Below, piece by piece: positions 26,411-38,926 of a stretch of DNA of 39,145 nucleotides; within the stretch, counting starts at the first letter, position 1; each line of letters begins with the position of its first letter. Source of the stretch: Flavobacteriaceae bacterium (GTDB taxonomy: Bacteria; Bacteroidota; Bacteroidia; Flavobacteriales; Flavobacteriaceae); NCBI GenBank assembly GCA_017856205.1, contig JAFMFL010000006.1, forward strand, positions 1-39,145, written 5' to 3'. The notes below the pieces were generated by a model, which was not told the DNA's origin, did no database searches, and was given only the letters and a program-made list of their open reading frames with translations. Made by a program: the position numbers and the translations under genes.

Positions 26411-26788
26411 TTACGAAATGACAGCTTGATAGCCTTCATTGGAAAGCAGCCCATCAATTTCAGAAGTATCACTCAATTTTATTTTCACAATCCATCCTTC
26501 ACCATATGGGTCTTCATTGACAAGTTCTGGCGTATCCTCCAATTGGTCGTTAAATGCAATAATTTCTCCAGAAAGTGGTAAAAACAAATCAGATACAGTT
26601 TTTACGGCTTCAACCGTTCCAAAAACCGATTCTTTGGCAAGGTTATCACCCACTGTTTCAACCTCTACGTACACAATATCGCCCAACTCGTTTTGTGCAA
26701 AGTCAGTGATGCCAACCGTTGCCTCATCGCCCTCAATACGCACCCACTCGTGGTCTTGCGTGTATTTTAAATCTTGTGGAATGTTCAT
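26411..26788 (-). CDS. gcvH: Glycine cleavage system protein H
   Basis: 125 aa; [58 protein letters not shown] (lipoyl-Lys). Confidence 0.97.
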   Translation of the reverse strand: MNIPQDLKYTQDHEWVRIEGDEATVGITDFAQNELGDIVYVEVETVGDNLAKESVFGTVEAVKTVSDLFLPLSGEIIAFNDQLEDTPELVNEDPYGEGWIVKIKLSDTSEIDGLLSNEGYQAVIS

Positions 26789-26823
26789 GTCAGAATTTTG
26801 GTTAAATGTAGTATAAAAACCTA

Positions 26824-29800
26824 CTAATTTCCAAAATTGTAACGCAACGTAATTCCAGAACGGATGTTGGTTTGTGGAAAGGCGGTAGAAATGGCAAATT
26901 TTGAAAAGGCGTGATCGTAAAAGAACAGTGCCGTAAAGTTTCGAGAAAGTGCATAATCAGCAGAGATTTTCAGTGACCACAAACGTTGTCCTGCGGTTAC
27001 TTGGTCGCTAAGCACATCCAAATTTCGGATGAGTGTAATGTTATCCCGCACCGACAAATCGCCCTTTATGTTGATGTCTCCCTTTAGACTGGTTGACTTT
27101 CCGCCAATATTGGTTTTGAATTTCACATTTTTAATGCGATAACCCATGCCTACAATCCACTCATCTCCAGAAGTTTCCGTAAGCAAATTGTTATCTAACG
27201 ACAGTGATAGCGCACGGTCTTTTCGTACTTCCGCCGAAAGCTGTAAACTGTTTTTAAGTTCAAAATCTACCTTAACAAGCGGGTTGAATTGCTCAACCAA
27301 ATTTACATTAGTAAATAAAATTTCGTTCATAAAGTTACCAGACTGATCAGTAGCATTGGGCTGATATTCCAAGTTTGTCGTAAAGGCGTTTAGTGTATGG
27401 CTAGCTCGATAACCGTGGGCTATAGCAAATCGATTAAAGCGTTTTTTAAACGATTTTAGGCGCATCAGTCCTGTGTATTGAAGGTTCCAATTTGGCAATG
27501 GAACTGAACGTTTAGCCTCCATGCTTACGGCGTTGGGATCGGTGCCAATATAGGCCGCCAAAAACGCTGGAATAAGCACCGCTTGATTGTTTTTGCCAAA
27601 GCCTCTTGGAAAGCCATCAGCATCTACATCCCCCGAAGGAATACCACGAGCCGTGGCTAAGCGTTGCGCAATGGTCAAGCGATTGGATTTAAGGTCTGCA
27701 AAAGCTTGGGAATTTAGTCCATTTCCACTGAATGCCGTGCTAAGCATAATGGTTGAAATTTCAAAGTTTCCAAACAATCGTGGGGAAAGAGCGTTATAAA
27801 CCCCGTTAACCACACTAAAGTTTTCAGAGGCGTTTTCGGAATGCGTTCGGTTTCCTGTTAAGTCAAGTTGTAATCCTTGTAATAACCCTATCTCTGCATT
27901 GTAACTCATGTCGGTATTGTGCACCGTAGTGTAAGCCTGATTAAAATTCGGGAATTCGGTGAGCCATCCTCTTTTGGCAGCCTCAAATCGAATATCCTTT
28001 TGACGACCTATAGCAAACTCAAATCCAGGGTTTGAAGTACCCAAAAATCCAATGTTTTGTGTGTAGCCTGGAAGCACTGTTCCATTGTTTTCGCTGTAAG
28101 TGAATTGAACACGTTCCAGTGCTGTAATCAATCCCACAAGGGTGTTGGTAAATTTCACCCCTGGTTTATTTTTGGGAGCATTCCCCGTTTTCTTTCGCAG
28201 CCCAAGTGTTGAATACAAACTACGCATATTGGCAGTTCCGTTCCACTGAATGGTATTGGCGTTTTGTAGGGTATGCACAATGCCAAGTGTGTTATTATTT
28301 TGATCTACAACGTTTGCCAACGAGGTTGCGCCACGCTGCCAATTAAAGTTCCCAGTATATGAATATGTTCCATCCAAAAACGAAAGTTCAGGGATAAACC
28401 TAAACGGAATTTGGTATGTTGCTCCAACAGATTGGTCAAAGCGATCCATTTGTCCAGTATCCCAAAGTCCGTCCCAAATGTCAAGTTCTGTGTTGACACG
28501 AGTGGTTCCATCAGAACCATCTTCGAGGTAGTTACGCACGATATTTCGGGTTGATGCTGAGAAATCTAAGCGAAGAGAGTTTGTTAAATTATGGTTCACG
28601 GTAAAGAGCCAATCAAACAAATAATTGCGTTGTTGCAAGTCGGGTAAAGCAATTTGGTTAGATGCATCTACCCCTTCCAAATATACTTGTCGGAATCGTT
28701 GACTTTGGAACGTTCTGTTAATGTTTGCACCAAGGGTTATGGAGCTCGGCATTAGGTTTAGGTTGATTTCTGAAAGCCAGCGCAAGTATTTTTTAGTAGA
28801 TATTGCCTCCACTTTGCCTAATGGTTTTATAGACAATGGCTTAAACGAATAGTTGTAGCCAGCACCTAAACGCACATTTTTGTAGGCGTAATCCTCAATT
28901 TCAAAATCGTTTCGTTTTTCCTCGTTATAGGAATACGAAAAATCTAAATTTTCAATGTCAAAAAAGTCTTTTTTGGCTTCTGCGCTACGCTGTTTGCGTA
29001 CGCCAATGAGGTTGATGCTTTTGAGTTTTGAAACGCTAATCGCTTGGTCACGAATAGAGTCGCGCTGTGATTCTCGCTCGGCAGTATCCAAACGGTCTTG
29101 AAGCTCAATATCTCTGTAATATGGATCATATTTTGGGGTAATAACTTCCTGATTGTAGCTGTAACTTAGAGGCAATACCAATCCCCATTTTTTAGGGAAC
29201 AACATTCCAGCGTTCACGCTTGTGGTTACACCATACGATCGGGTGTCGTCTTGACTTCTTTGGTTAGGTGATTGGTCAATGGCACCAAAACCTACAGTCG
29301 AGATAGCGCCGTTCACAGTAACATTGGCAAAATCGGCTAGATTGGCATCCATCGTACCGACAGCAGCCCAGCCCCCTTGAGAGTCTATTTCAGACAAACG
29401 CAACTCATTAAACCAAACTTCTCCGCTTAGTTTTTCGCCAATCGTTGTGCTCGGGTTTTTGACCCCCACAACCAAAGTGCGAATCGCGCCAAGCGTTGGG
29501 TTCCCTCTAATTGCAAGTTTGTATTTTTTGTCTCCCGGCAAACTCGAAATGGGAGTAAACTCATTGATTTTATTAAGCTCTTCGTCAAAATATGTAGCGC
29601 CTTGAACATTGCGGTTTGATATGGATTTTGCTTTAAGTTTGGTAAGTAAATCGACAGGGATATCAATTTCGTTGCTAGCAATTTGCCAAATTTCCTCTGC
29701 ACTCAAATTATTAGAAACCCCTGCCGTAAATTCCGTTGGTTTTAAGGGGATTTCGATTTGATAATAATTCTCTGTAATATCTGTTCCTAATCGGATAAAC

Positions 29801-32800
29801 GCTACCAAACGTTTATCGAATTTTTCCTGAGCTCCCTCCCCTGGAAGTGGATTTTCACCCGTTATGGATTCAGCATGTATGAACATACGCAAACGCTTAT
29901 ATTGGCGCATGTCTAAATCTATGTGCTTATATACCCCTTCCGCATCTTCAGGTTCCAAATCTTTGACGCGTAGCGAAAGTGATTGTTCGTTTTCACGGAT
30001 AAGATTGTTGTAGCTATTTAGCGTTTCGCGGACAATGCCCGGCGGAAGTTTATAGCGAATTGGCGTTCGGGTTTCATTTTCCAAAACGTTTACAGCACTT
30101 ACTTCTAGTTGCGTATTGGGGTGTGCAATTTCTTTGGTGTTTAAAGGTCCTGGAACTCTTGTCCAGTCGGCACGAACAATGTCAAGGGTACCAAAACGAA
30201 ATACCGTTGGGTTTTTAAACCCAGTTACCAACATCCGCATAAAGCGAATAGAACGCAGGTCTTCCATGCCATTTATGGCTTCAAAATGACTATTGTATTT
30301 TGGCGTGTCATAATAATCTGGTACAACAGGAACTCGAAACTGCAGCCAGCGTGAAGAAGTTACTTGACCGTTTGGAAGTTCAATGTTGTCATTTTCGCGT
30401 ACATCAACCAAAAACGGGTGGGAGCCCACTGCCATGTTCTTACCGATGGGAATCCGATACTGAAAATATCGGTCTATGGTATTCATGGTGTTGTCCAGAT
30501 TCAAATCTTCGGTATCGGGTGTGGTGTACGAGCCACGGAATTGCTCGGTTACTTCAAGTGGTGAATTGCCTTGGGTGCCGTTGTAGTTTTTATACCGATC
30601 CAGAATAGAGCCACTCCCTTGTGCAAAATAGGTGTAGTTATCGCCGGCAGGATCTTCAGCAGGTCCATTAGTATAAATAAGGCGTTCTTCCGCATCTGTT
30701 AGTCCATCTAATCCAACGTCTTGCAATGCCCGATTTTGTCCATCGGCATCAAAAGCATACACAAGCGATTGAGTGGCAGGTGTTATTCCCCACGAGGTGT
30801 TGTGTGTTGCCGTATTTTGTCCTGCTGCTGGCAATCCATTTTCATATTGCTTGCGCCCATCTTTTAACACATCTTCCGATATATTTCCTAAATGAAACAC
30901 CAATTCACCCAAATCATTGGAAGCACTCGTTTGTTCTGAAAAGGTGTCAAGTAACCAAAACTCTATATACTCCACATTGGACTGAGCAAAGTCGGTAGTG
31001 GTCATGGCGCGCGTAATACCCGCCCAATTATCTTCTGGGCTGATACCAAAACTCGGTGCATTATTATAGGGTCCTCGCTCGGCAGGATAATACGCTAAAT
31101 CAAAGGTATATTGAACTGTGGATTGTCCTTGAATAACATCTTGCTGTGGGAAAATTTCATCAATAAAAATACGACGGGTAGCAGGGCTAGAAAGGTCGTC
31201 ATCAGTTATGCCAGTTGGACGTCTTCTGGAATAGAACAGGGGGTCAATGTTATACCACGAAAGCTTGGCACGTTGATATCCTGCGCTAATATCATCTACT
31301 CCAACACTTGCGCCAGCTAATGGAAGCTGCTGCGAAGGCGCAGGCACACTTGACAAATACCACGAATACGTATCTCGAATATCAAGGTTGGTTTGTGTTC
31401 CCTCAAAATCGTCGATATAGGTGGTTACAGCATTGTTAAGTTGTGTACCTCTTGGTGCACCCACTTTTAGATACGCTGCCTCTGCACGAATAGAAACATT
31501 TGATGCCACTTGCGTATCAATATTTGGGAGTTTATTGACCATGCGGGTCAAAAACGGTATTTCTTTTGAAAAGGTGCCGCTGAGTCCAAACATGCTGTTG
31601 TTAACAGGTTCAGCACCGTAATTGGCTTTTTGTGTAAGCGGTCGTTCGCTTAGTCGCATATAGGTTCCGCCCAAAATCAAATCGTCATTGACTTTATGTT
31701 CGGCAGTAAAGCCCATAAAACGTTTGTTCTGTTGTCCAAACAGCGTGTTACTTTCGGTAGATACCTCGATGGGAATGTTGGAGTTTTTAATCCCCTCATT
31801 TAAAATAGTAACCCGTCCAAGCTGATAGTTTACCGTATAATCCAATCCTTCTTGTAACAATCTGCCACCTGCTGTAACACGCACCGATCCACGAGGCACA
31901 TTAAATGCCCCTAGTGCAATGCCTTGCCCACCACCAGATGATTTGTAACGTCCTTTTAATTCAAATTTGTTGTAGCGTTGATAATCTGCTGCATCTTGCT
32001 TTGTGATATCATACATCTCTTTAAAGACATATTTTTTCTGATTTGCGTTATAGCGGTTTCTGTCCGAATAATCTTCTTGAGGGTCATTGGATTTTAGCAA
32101 CTCAAAAAGATACTCTCCAAAAGGCTCAACACTAGGGAAAATAATTTGTCCCTGTTCAGGCAGCACCGTAATTCCACTTATATAATCGAAAAATCCATCG
32201 CCCTCGGCTTGAGCGTCTTGGTAAATATTCAGTTTATCTAAACCAAAGAGGTTAAGTAAAATGCGTTCATCAGTTCCTGAAGGCCAAGTGTTTTCATCTT
32301 CGGGACGGATAAAATTTGCTGGTGAAGGATCGGTGTACAAAATATTGAATACAAAATCTTCTTGTTCTAGCTGAAATGCACCAATATTATAGACGTTTTT
32401 CATCATTAAATCAAAAACTGGTTGAGACACATCTAGCACCGAACTTTTTAACATTTTCAGCAGCAAACTATTATTGTTTACAACCGTATTTCCAGTAGCA
32501 CCGCTGCTTATTGTGGTAGCCGCAACGCCATCCCCGGCAAATTCTCCAACTTGATAAACCTGTCCGTTTACAGTGTATTGAAACGCGACGGCAATGACTT
32601 CGTCATTATTTAGCGGTTGATTTAGGGATATATATCCCAACTGTTCGTGCAGTCTATATTCGGTTCTATTCAGTTTTCTAGCACTTTCCAAAATGGCATA
32701 ATCACGTCCTTCATTAACAAGTGATGAAAGCGTTCCAAAACCGTTTTGGGTAGTGGCAATATCACGAATATCGCTTGTTAAGATTCCTGTACCGCCAATG

Positions 32801-34074
32801 GCAAGTGGGTCAAGTTTGTTTACATCATTATCAGGAAATGCTCCTGGCGCAGCATTAAAGAAGTTTGGCGTCAAATCGTCCAGCAATACAACATCTGGAT
32901 TTGATTCTCCCAAGTCTTGAAGTGCCAAAACGTTCCGCACATTGTTTGTGCGTGCCGAGCGATTTGTTATCCACACCTCAAGCCTGGTAATTTGAATGGG
33001 TGAGTTGATATACGGATAGGTTTTTACCGATGCATCATAAGCATCTCTAAAATATTGTGCCAAGAAAAAATGGCGGTTGTCTTCATAATCGAGAGCGAAA
33101 AGTGAAAATTCTTCTAGTGTTCCTTCGCCGTTGGTTTGTATGGTTTGGGTTTGAGAGCGTTGTTCCGAAATTACCGCGGCAATGTCGGTATTACCAAATT
33201 TGAGTTGCGCTTTAACTCCAAACAAACTCTGTGCACCTGAAATAAGAGAACTATTGAGAGGCATATTCACATTTCCCACTTCTAGTTTTTGAAGAATCCC
33301 GTCTTCATTCCCGCTAATACCTTGCTCGGCTAAATTTTTGGCACTATCAAGAGCGTTTTTTCCTTTACCAACAAGTTCTTTTCCTCGATTAATGGTATTT
33401 GAAACACTACTTGGCACCAAATCTTCTGGGAAAAAATCGAGTTTAATGATGCGCTGAAAATCAAACGTAGATTGGGTATCATAGTTGGCATTTACTTTTA
33501 GTCGAGTACCTATGGTTCCCGAAAGACTAAGGTTGATACGTTGATTAAAATCGAAGCCTAGACTGCTTTGGTTTCTTGGGGATAGACTGGGATTTCCAGA
33601 TTTTTGATATCGCAATCCTAAATCAATGCTTGCCGAACCTTGCGGACGTATATTTATTTCATTACTGCCAAAAATCTTTTCAAAAAATTTAGAGTTTACA
33701 TAATAGTCTGGCAATAAGTCTTCTTGTGTATCTTCATCATCTACCAATCCCGCAAGGGCTTGTTGTTTGTCTCTTAAATAAGCGCGAGTTTTTTCTGCAA
33801 CGACACGTCTGCGATATTCATTGGGTGTAAGGACTAATGGTTGTTCAGCATTAATTTCCCCAACTTTTACGTTGTAGAAGTACAAGTTGAGTTTTGGATC
33901 GTAGGTGTATGATGAACCAAAAGAAGAGGGTTTTTTCTTTAGGGAAATTTGCTTCAGGTTTGGAGCTAAAACCAGGCTGTCATTAGAAGCGGTGTTTTGA
34001 GCAAAAACTGTTGTAGTCATTGCCAAAATGAAAACCAAAAATAAGATGTATTTTAGATAGGATTTAATTTTCAT
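26824..34074 (-). CDS. sprA: Cell surface protein SprA (type IX secretion system outer-membrane translocon)
   Basis: 2416 aa single ORF; signal peptide [26 protein letters not shown]; SprA features such as [64 protein letters not shown]; gcvH and ruvA neighbours. Confidence 0.96.
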   Translation of the reverse strand: MKIKSYLKYILFLVFILAMTTTVFAQNTASNDSLVLAPNLKQISLKKKPSSFGSSYTYDPKLNLYFYNVKVGEINAEQPLVLTPNEYRRRVVAEKTRAYLRDKQQALAGLVDDEDTQEDLLPDYYVNSKFFEKIFGSNEINIRPQGSASIDLGLRYQKSGNPSLSPRNQSSLGFDFNQRINLSLSGTIGTRLKVNANYDTQSTFDFQRIIKLDFFPEDLVPSSVSNTINRGKELVGKGKNALDSAKNLAEQGISGNEDGILQKLEVGNVNMPLNSSLISGAQSLFGVKAQLKFGNTDIAAVISEQRSQTQTIQTNGEGTLEEFSLFALDYEDNRHFFLAQYFRDAYDASVKTYPYINSPIQITRLEVWITNRSARTNNVRNVLALQDLGESNPDVVLLDDLTPNFFNAAPGAFPDNDVNKLDPLAIGGTGILTSDIRDIATTQNGFGTLSSLVNEGRDYAILESARKLNRTEYRLHEQLGYISLNQPLNNDEVIAVAFQYTVNGQVYQVGEFAGDGVAATTISSGATGNTVVNNNSLLLKMLKSSVLDVSQPVFDLMMKNVYNIGAFQLEQEDFVFNILYTDPSPANFIRPEDENTWPSGTDERILLNLFGLDKLNIYQDAQAEGDGFFDYISGITVLPEQGQIIFPSVEPFGEYLFELLKSNDPQEDYSDRNRYNANQKKYVFKEMYDITKQDAADYQRYNKFELKGRYKSSGGGQGIALGAFNVPRGSVRVTAGGRLLQEGLDYTVNYQLGRVTILNEGIKNSNIPIEVSTESNTLFGQQNKRFMGFTAEHKVNDDLILGGTYMRLSERPLTQKANYGAEPVNNSMFGLSGTFSKEIPFLTRMVNKLPNIDTQVASNVSIRAEAAYLKVGAPRGTQLNNAVTTYIDDFEGTQTNLDIRDTYSWYLSSVPAPSQQLPLAGASVGVDDISAGYQRAKLSWYNIDPLFYSRRRPTGITDDDLSSPATRRIFIDEIFPQQDVIQGQSTVQYTFDLAYYPAERGPYNNAPSFGISPEDNWAGITRAMTTTDFAQSNVEYIEFWLLDTFSEQTSASNDLGELVFHLGNISEDVLKDGRKQYENGLPAAGQNTATHNTSWGITPATQSLVYAFDADGQNRALQDVGLDGLTDAEERLIYTNGPAEDPAGDNYTYFAQGSGSILDRYKNYNGTQGNSPLEVTEQFRGSYTTPDTEDLNLDNTMNTIDRYFQYRIPIGKNMAVGSHPFLVDVRENDNIELPNGQVTSSRWLQFRVPVVPDYYDTPKYNSHFEAINGMEDLRSIRFMRMLVTGFKNPTVFRFGTLDIVRADWTRVPGPLNTKEIAHPNTQLEVSAVNVLENETRTPIRYKLPPGIVRETLNSYNNLIRENEQSLSLRVKDLEPEDAEGVYKHIDLDMRQYKRLRMFIHAESITGENPLPGEGAQEKFDKRLVAFIRLGTDITENYYQIEIPLKPTEFTAGVSNNLSAEEIWQIASNEIDIPVDLLTKLKAKSISNRNVQGATYFDEELNKINEFTPISSLPGDKKYKLAIRGNPTLGAIRTLVVGVKNPSTTIGEKLSGEVWFNELRLSEIDSQGGWAAVGTMDANLADFANVTVNGAISTVGFGAIDQSPNQRSQDDTRSYGVTTSVNAGMLFPKKWGLVLPLSYSYNQEVITPKYDPYYRDIELQDRLDTAERESQRDSIRDQAISVSKLKSINLIGVRKQRSAEAKKDFFDIENLDFSYSYNEEKRNDFEIEDYAYKNVRLGAGYNYSFKPLSIKPLGKVEAISTKKYLRWLSEINLNLMPSSITLGANINRTFQSQRFRQVYLEGVDASNQIALPDLQQRNYLFDWLFTVNHNLTNSLRLDFSASTRNIVRNYLEDGSDGTTRVNTELDIWDGLWDTGQMDRFDQSVGATYQIPFRFIPELSFLDGTYSYTGNFNWQRGATSLANVVDQNNNTLGIVHTLQNANTIQWNGTANMRSLYSTLGLRKKTGNAPKNKPGVKFTNTLVGLITALERVQFTYSENNGTVLPGYTQNIGFLGTSNPGFEFAIGRQKDIRFEAAKRGWLTEFPNFNQAYTTVHNTDMSYNAEIGLLQGLQLDLTGNRTHSENASENFSVVNGVYNALSPRLFGNFEISTIMLSTAFSGNGLNSQAFADLKSNRLTIAQRLATARGIPSGDVDADGFPRGFGKNNQAVLIPAFLAAYIGTDPNAVSMEAKRSVPLPNWNLQYTGLMRLKSFKKRFNRFAIAHGYRASHTLNAFTTNLEYQPNATDQSGNFMNEILFTNVNLVEQFNPLVKVDFELKNSLQLSAEVRKDRALSLSLDNNLLTETSGDEWIVGMGYRIKNVKFKTNIGGKSTSLKGDINIKGDLSVRDNITLIRNLDVLSDQVTAGQRLWSLKISADYALSRNFTALFFYDHAFSKFAISTAFPQTNIRSGITLRYNFGN

Positions 34075-34655
34075 TACAATTTGTTGAGGGCATTTTTGAT
34101 GATTCGCTCCACTGGCATGTTGGGTTCTACTTGTAGCAAGGCATCCACTAGCTTTTGTGTTTGTTTTATAGGGTAGCCTAATACACTCAATGCAGATAAC
34201 GCTTCATCGCGCTGTGTATTGTTTGAAACAGTACCAATTTCACCTTCTTCCACCAACCCCGTTACTTTATCTCTTAAATCTACAATTACACGCTGTGCTG
34301 TTTTAGCGCCGATTCCTTTTATGGCTTGTATGGCTGCCACATTATCTGTTTGAATGGCTTGCACCACTTCCTGCGGATTCATAGAAGATAGTACTGTTCG
34401 AGCCGTATTGGCACCTATGCCGCTTACGCTTAACAACAAACGAAATACGCTGCGCTCCACTTGCTCCATAAAACCATATAGGGTTTGTGCATCTTCTCGC
34501 ACTTGATGGTGGGTGAAAATTCGAATGTGTTCATCATCGGGTAATTGCCCAAAAGTGTGAAGCGAAATATGTACTTCATAACCAACCCCACTACAATCAA
34601 CAACAAGCGTCGTTGGCGTTTTACTTACAAGTCTTCCGTTTAGCTGTGTTATCAT
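34074..34655 (-). CDS. ruvA: Holliday junction branch migration protein RuvA
   Basis: 193 aa; MITQLNGRLVSKTPTTLVVDCSGVGYEVHIS, VSGIGANTARTVLS and IKGIGAKTAQRVIVDLRDK HhH motifs. Confidence 0.96.
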   Translation of the reverse strand: MITQLNGRLVSKTPTTLVVDCSGVGYEVHISLHTFGQLPDDEHIRIFTHHQVREDAQTLYGFMEQVERSVFRLLLSVSGIGANTARTVLSSMNPQEVVQAIQTDNVAAIQAIKGIGAKTAQRVIVDLRDKVTGLVEEGEIGTVSNNTQRDEALSALSVLGYPIKQTQKLVDALLQVEPNMPVERIIKNALNKL

Positions 34656-36922
34656 TGTTTTTTGTTTTGCGCATCCACTGCGGCAACTGCCGTCATATGA
34701 ACAATTTCATCTACGCTTGCGCCTAATTGCAGAATATGGACTGCGTGTTTTAATCCCATCATAATAGGACCAATGGAAAGGGCGTCATCTAATTCTTTGA
34801 TTAGTTTATAAGCAATGTTTGCAGCATTCAAATCTGGAAAAAGAAGTGTATTTACCTCCTTACCAGCAATTTTAGAAAATGGGAATTTTGACGTACGCAT
34901 GGTTTTATTCAGCGCAAAATCAGCTTGTATAGGACCATCCACATCTATGTGCGGTACATAGCGGTGTAACAACGAAACTGCCTCGTTTACCTTCTGTGCA
35001 TCTTCATTTTTAGATGAGCCAAAATTAGAATATGATAGCATGGCTACTTTGGGTTGCATGCCAAACAGCGTTGCCGTATAAGAAGTCATTTGGGCAATTT
35101 TTGCCAAGTCTTTTGCATTTGGGTTGATATTGATAGAGGTATCCGCCAAAAACAACGGCCCTTTATTGGTAATCATCAAGTTGGTGGTGGCAACCCGATT
35201 TACACCCTCTGCTCTGTCAATAACATGCAAAACAGGTTTTAGCACATTAGGGTAACTTCGGCTATAGCCCGAAATCATGGCATCGGCATCGCCTTCGCGT
35301 ACCATCATTGCGGCAAAATAATTGCGCTCTCGCATTCTGCCTTGAGCATCATAAAGCGTTACACCCCTGCGCTGACGTAATTTCCAGTAGGTATTTGCAT
35401 AGGTTTCGCGTTGTTCCTTTACCTCCTCTGTTTTTGGATCAATGATGGGAATATCTGCTTCAAACTCTAAGGTTTCCATCAACTCCAAAATGCGCTCTTT
35501 GTTTCCCAATAAAATAGGATGCGCAATACCTTCTTCATAAACCATTTGCGCAGCCTTAAGCACATCCAATTCGTCTGCTTCGGCATAGACCACACGCTGC
35601 ATGTTGCGCTTTGCTTGACTTGTAATCAATCGCACCAATTTGGTGTCAGAGCCAGTGCGTTGGTGTAGCTGTTCTTGATATTGATTCCAATCTGTTATGG
35701 GTGCTTGCGCCACGCCACTTTCCATTGCTGCTTTTGCTACTGCCATGGGAATAGTAGTAATCAGTCGTGGATCAAAAGGCTTGGGGATGATGTAGTTCTC
35801 TCCGAAGGCAAGTTTGGTAGTACCGTAGGCAATGTTTACTTGTTCCGGGACAGTTTCTTTTGCCAAATCTGCTAGGGCATGTACGGCTGCCATTTTCATG
35901 GCTTCGTTAATTTTAGTAGCCCTAACGTCTAATGCTCCCCGAAAAATAAAAGGAAAGCCAAGTACATTATTCACCTGATTAGGAAAATCGGAACGCCCCG
36001 TTGCCATAATAACATCGTCACGGGTAGCAACCGCCAAATTATAGTCAATTTCAGGATCAGGGTTTGCCATGGCAAATACTATCGGATTTGCAGCCATTGA
36101 CTTTAGCATGGCTGCCGTCATGATATCTGCCTTAGAGAGGCCAATGAATACATCTGCATTTTGCAATGCCTCCTCTAAGGTATGTACGTCTGTTGTTGTA
36201 ACAAATTCTTTCTTTTGAACGGTCAAATTTTCTCTGTCGTCTCTAATGATGCCTTTGCTATCGGTCATCATCATATTTTTTGGCAATACGCCCAAAGCGC
36301 GATATAGCCGTGCACAGGAAATCGCAGCGGCACCTGCGCCACTAATCACCATTTTGATAGAGCTCATATCTTTTTTTGCCAATTCCACAGCGTTGAGCAA
36401 TGCCGCACCAGAGATGATAGCAGTTCCGTGTTGGTCGTCGTGCATTACAGGAATATCGAGCTCTTCTACCAATCGACGTTCAATTTCAAACGCCTCTGGC
36501 GCTTTGATATCTTCCAAATTTATACCCCCAAACGTGGGTGCAATATTTTTTACCGTTTCGATAAATGCATCCACATCTTTGGTGTCAACCTCAATGTCAA
36601 ATACATCTATGCCAGCAAAAATTTTAAAAAGCAATCCTTTTCCTTCCATAACGGGTTTGGAGGCTTCAGGGCCTATATCGCCCAATCCCAACACTGCAGT
36701 ACCGTTAGAAATTACAGCAACCAAGTTGGCTTTGTTGGTGTATTTGTAAACATTTTCGGTAGATTTTTCAATCTCCAAGCAAGGCTCAGCGACACCCGGA
36801 GAATATGCCAAAGAAAGGTCGCGTTGACTTGTGTAGGGCTTACTGGGGTTAACCTCGAGTTTTCCAGGTTTTGGCTTTGCGTGATAAATGAGTGCCTCGC
36901 GGCGTTTACTTTCTTTACTCAT
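34652..36922 (-). CDS. maeB: NADP-dependent malic enzyme with C-terminal phosphotransacetylase-like domain
   Basis: 756 aa; SLAYSPGVAEPCLEI, DIGPEASKPVMEGKGLLFKIFAGIDVFDIEVD, MHDDQHGTAIISGAAL, ANPDPEI; C-terminal PTA-like ADTSININPNAKDLAKIA. Confidence 0.96.
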   Translation of the reverse strand: MSKESKRREALIYHAKPKPGKLEVNPSKPYTSQRDLSLAYSPGVAEPCLEIEKSTENVYKYTNKANLVAVISNGTAVLGLGDIGPEASKPVMEGKGLLFKIFAGIDVFDIEVDTKDVDAFIETVKNIAPTFGGINLEDIKAPEAFEIERRLVEELDIPVMHDDQHGTAIISGAALLNAVELAKKDMSSIKMVISGAGAAAISCARLYRALGVLPKNMMMTDSKGIIRDDRENLTVQKKEFVTTTDVHTLEEALQNADVFIGLSKADIMTAAMLKSMAANPIVFAMANPDPEIDYNLAVATRDDVIMATGRSDFPNQVNNVLGFPFIFRGALDVRATKINEAMKMAAVHALADLAKETVPEQVNIAYGTTKLAFGENYIIPKPFDPRLITTIPMAVAKAAMESGVAQAPITDWNQYQEQLHQRTGSDTKLVRLITSQAKRNMQRVVYAEADELDVLKAAQMVYEEGIAHPILLGNKERILELMETLEFEADIPIIDPKTEEVKEQRETYANTYWKLRQRRGVTLYDAQGRMRERNYFAAMMVREGDADAMISGYSRSYPNVLKPVLHVIDRAEGVNRVATTNLMITNKGPLFLADTSININPNAKDLAKIAQMTSYTATLFGMQPKVAMLSYSNFGSSKNEDAQKVNEAVSLLHRYVPHIDVDGPIQADFALNKTMRTSKFPFSKIAGKEVNTLLFPDLNAANIAYKLIKELDDALSIGPIMMGLKHAVHILQLGASVDEIVHMTAVAAVDAQNKKQ

Positions 36923-36962
36923 TTGGTCATGGTTTTAAGCTTGGAAAGGTATTGAATTCTTG

Positions 36963-37883
36963 CTATTTTAAAAACTTCAAGTTACGTTTTAGTCCATTAA
37001 ACCCTGTACGCTGAACAGCACTTGCTTCAAACAAGCGGTTAAAAACCTCTTCTGTAATTTCATGCCAATCCTTTTTTGAGAGTTGCATAAGTGCTGGATT
37101 GGGCTCAAACTGAGGTTCGTTGTGCGGGGTAGAAAATCGATTCCAAGGACACACCTCTTGACAAATGTCGCAACCAAATGCCCAGTCATCAAACTGACCC
37201 TTAACTTCGTTAGGAATGGCGTCTTTGAGTTCAATCGTAAAATACGAAATACACTTGCTAGCATCCAATTTGTAGGGGGCTACAAATGCATTAGTTGGAC
37301 ACGCATCTAAACAGGCGGTGCACGAGCCACAATGGTCGGTAACTGCGCCGTCAGCAGCAAGTTCTAAATCGATGATAAGTTCCGCAATAAAAAAATAGGA
37401 GCCATTATGCTTTCGAATTAAATTGGTGTTTTTTCCAACCCAACCCAACCCACTTTTTGCTGCCCACGCTTTTTCCAAAACTGGTGCAGAATCTACAAAA
37501 ACACGCCCTTCTACAGCACCTATTTCGGTTTGGATGTCGTGCATAAATTCAAAGAGTTTGTCTTTAATGACATGATGATAATCTTTTCCATACGCATAGC
37601 GTGCGAGTTTTGGTGCGTCTTTGTCTGTTTGCGATGCGTTGGGATAATAATTGTACAGTAGCGACACCACACTTTTGGCTCCCGGAACAAGTTTACGAGG
37701 GTCTAAACGCTTGTCAAAATTGCGTGCCATATAACCCATTTCGCCATGATGGTTTTGCATGAGCCATTTTTCTAATCTGGGGGCTTCTTCTTCCAAAAAA
37801 GTAGCTTTTGAAATGCCACATGCCATAAAGCCCAAGCGTTGGGCAATTTGTTTTACGATAGCAGCACGAGCCTCACTACTCAA
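36963..37883 (-). CDS. queG: Epoxyqueuosine reductase QueG
   Basis: 306 aa; [29 protein letters not shown]-type motif; two 4Fe-4S motifs [16 protein letters not shown] and [11 protein letters not shown]. Confidence 0.95.
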   Translation of the reverse strand: MSSEARAAIVKQIAQRLGFMACGISKATFLEEEAPRLEKWLMQNHHGEMGYMARNFDKRLDPRKLVPGAKSVVSLLYNYYPNASQTDKDAPKLARYAYGKDYHHVIKDKLFEFMHDIQTEIGAVEGRVFVDSAPVLEKAWAAKSGLGWVGKNTNLIRKHNGSYFFIAELIIDLELAADGAVTDHCGSCTACLDACPTNAFVAPYKLDASKCISYFTIELKDAIPNEVKGQFDDWAFGCDICQEVCPWNRFSTPHNEPQFEPNPALMQLSKKDWHEITEEVFNRLFEASAVQRTGFNGLKRNLKFLK

Positions 37884-38902
37884 AACAACCCTTTTTGAGC
37901 ATTAGGAATCGTTCTGCCTAAGTGTGTATATGCCTTTTCGGTTACTTCCCTGCCACGAGGCGTTCGAACCAAAAACCCTTCTTGAATCAGAAACGGCTCA
38001 TAAACCTCCTCGATAGTTTCACCATTTTCAGAAACTGCCGTTGCCAATGTGTTAATTCCCACGGGGCCTCCTTTGAATTTATCAATCAACGTAGTTAGGA
38101 TTTTGTTGTCCATTTCGTCCAAACCGTTGGCATCAACGTTTAGTGCTTTTAATCCTATTTGAGTTATGGCTGAGTCAATGGTACCATTTCCTTTGATTTG
38201 TGCAAAATCACGCACACGGCGCAAGAGCGCATTGGCAATTCGTGGTGTGCCGCGACTTCTGCTTGCAATTTCTATGGCGGCTTTTTCTTCAATCGGGATA
38301 TTTAAAATTCCTGCGCTGCGTGTTACAATTCCCGCTAACACTTCGGTTGAATAATACTCCAACCTGCTGTTGATGCCAAAACGAGCGCGCATGGGTGCTG
38401 TGAGCAATCCCGAACGTGTGGTGGCACCCACAAGCGTAAACGGGCTTAATTCGATTTGTACGGAACGGGCGTTGGGACCCGTTTCGATCATAATATCGAT
38501 GCGATAATCCTCCATAGCGGAGTACAAATACTCCTCCACTACAGGGCTCAATCGATGTATTTCATCAATAAAAAGTACATCTCTGGGTTGAAGGTTAGTA
38601 AGCAATCCTGCCAAGTCGCCGGGCTTGTCCAGCACAGGGCCTGAGGTAAGTTTTAGATTTACGTCCAGCTCATGTGCCAAAATATGTGCTAATGTGGTTT
38701 TCCCTAGTCCCGGAGGACCGTGTAAAAGGGTATGATCAAGGGGTTCTTCCCTTTGGTTCGCAGCAGCGACAAAAATCTCGAGGTTTTCAAGTACCTGCGG
38801 CTGACCACTAAAGTCGTTAAAGCTAAGCGGTCGCAACGCACGATCTATGTCATGCTCTTCGTGGCTAAGGTGTTCGCCTGTTGGGTCTAGATGCTCATTC
38901 AT
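37880..38902 (-). CDS. ruvB: Holliday junction branch migration DNA helicase RuvB
   Basis: 340 aa; [60 protein letters not shown]. Confidence 0.97.
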   Translation of the reverse strand: MNEHLDPTGEHLSHEEHDIDRALRPLSFNDFSGQPQVLENLEIFVAAANQREEPLDHTLLHGPPGLGKTTLAHILAHELDVNLKLTSGPVLDKPGDLAGLLTNLQPRDVLFIDEIHRLSPVVEEYLYSAMEDYRIDIMIETGPNARSVQIELSPFTLVGATTRSGLLTAPMRARFGINSRLEYYSTEVLAGIVTRSAGILNIPIEEKAAIEIASRSRGTPRIANALLRRVRDFAQIKGNGTIDSAITQIGLKALNVDANGLDEMDNKILTTLIDKFKGGPVGINTLATAVSENGETIEEVYEPFLIQEGFLVRTPRGREVTEKAYTHLGRTIPNAQKGLF

Positions 38903-38907
38903 CTATC

Positions 38908-38915
38908 CAAAGATA
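38908..38915 (-). promoter_or_regulatory. Putative -10 element (TATCTTTG) for ruvB
   Basis: Minus strand TATCTTTG matches TANNTTTG and ends 5 nt before the ruvB ATG; no clear -35. Confidence 0.4.
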
Positions 38916-38926
38916 CATAAAAGGCA

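Noticed and set aside
30300-30608. Plus-strand 102-aa ORF inside sprA, plus other antisense ORFs of 60-125 aa across the window
   Set aside because: All lie opposite well-identified genes, with no recognizable domains or signals; expected by chance in long coding regions.
26824-34074. The 7.25-kb ORF as a possible novel giant adhesin or toxin
   Set aside because: Sequence features, size and neighbours identify it as SprA, a known T9SS translocon component.
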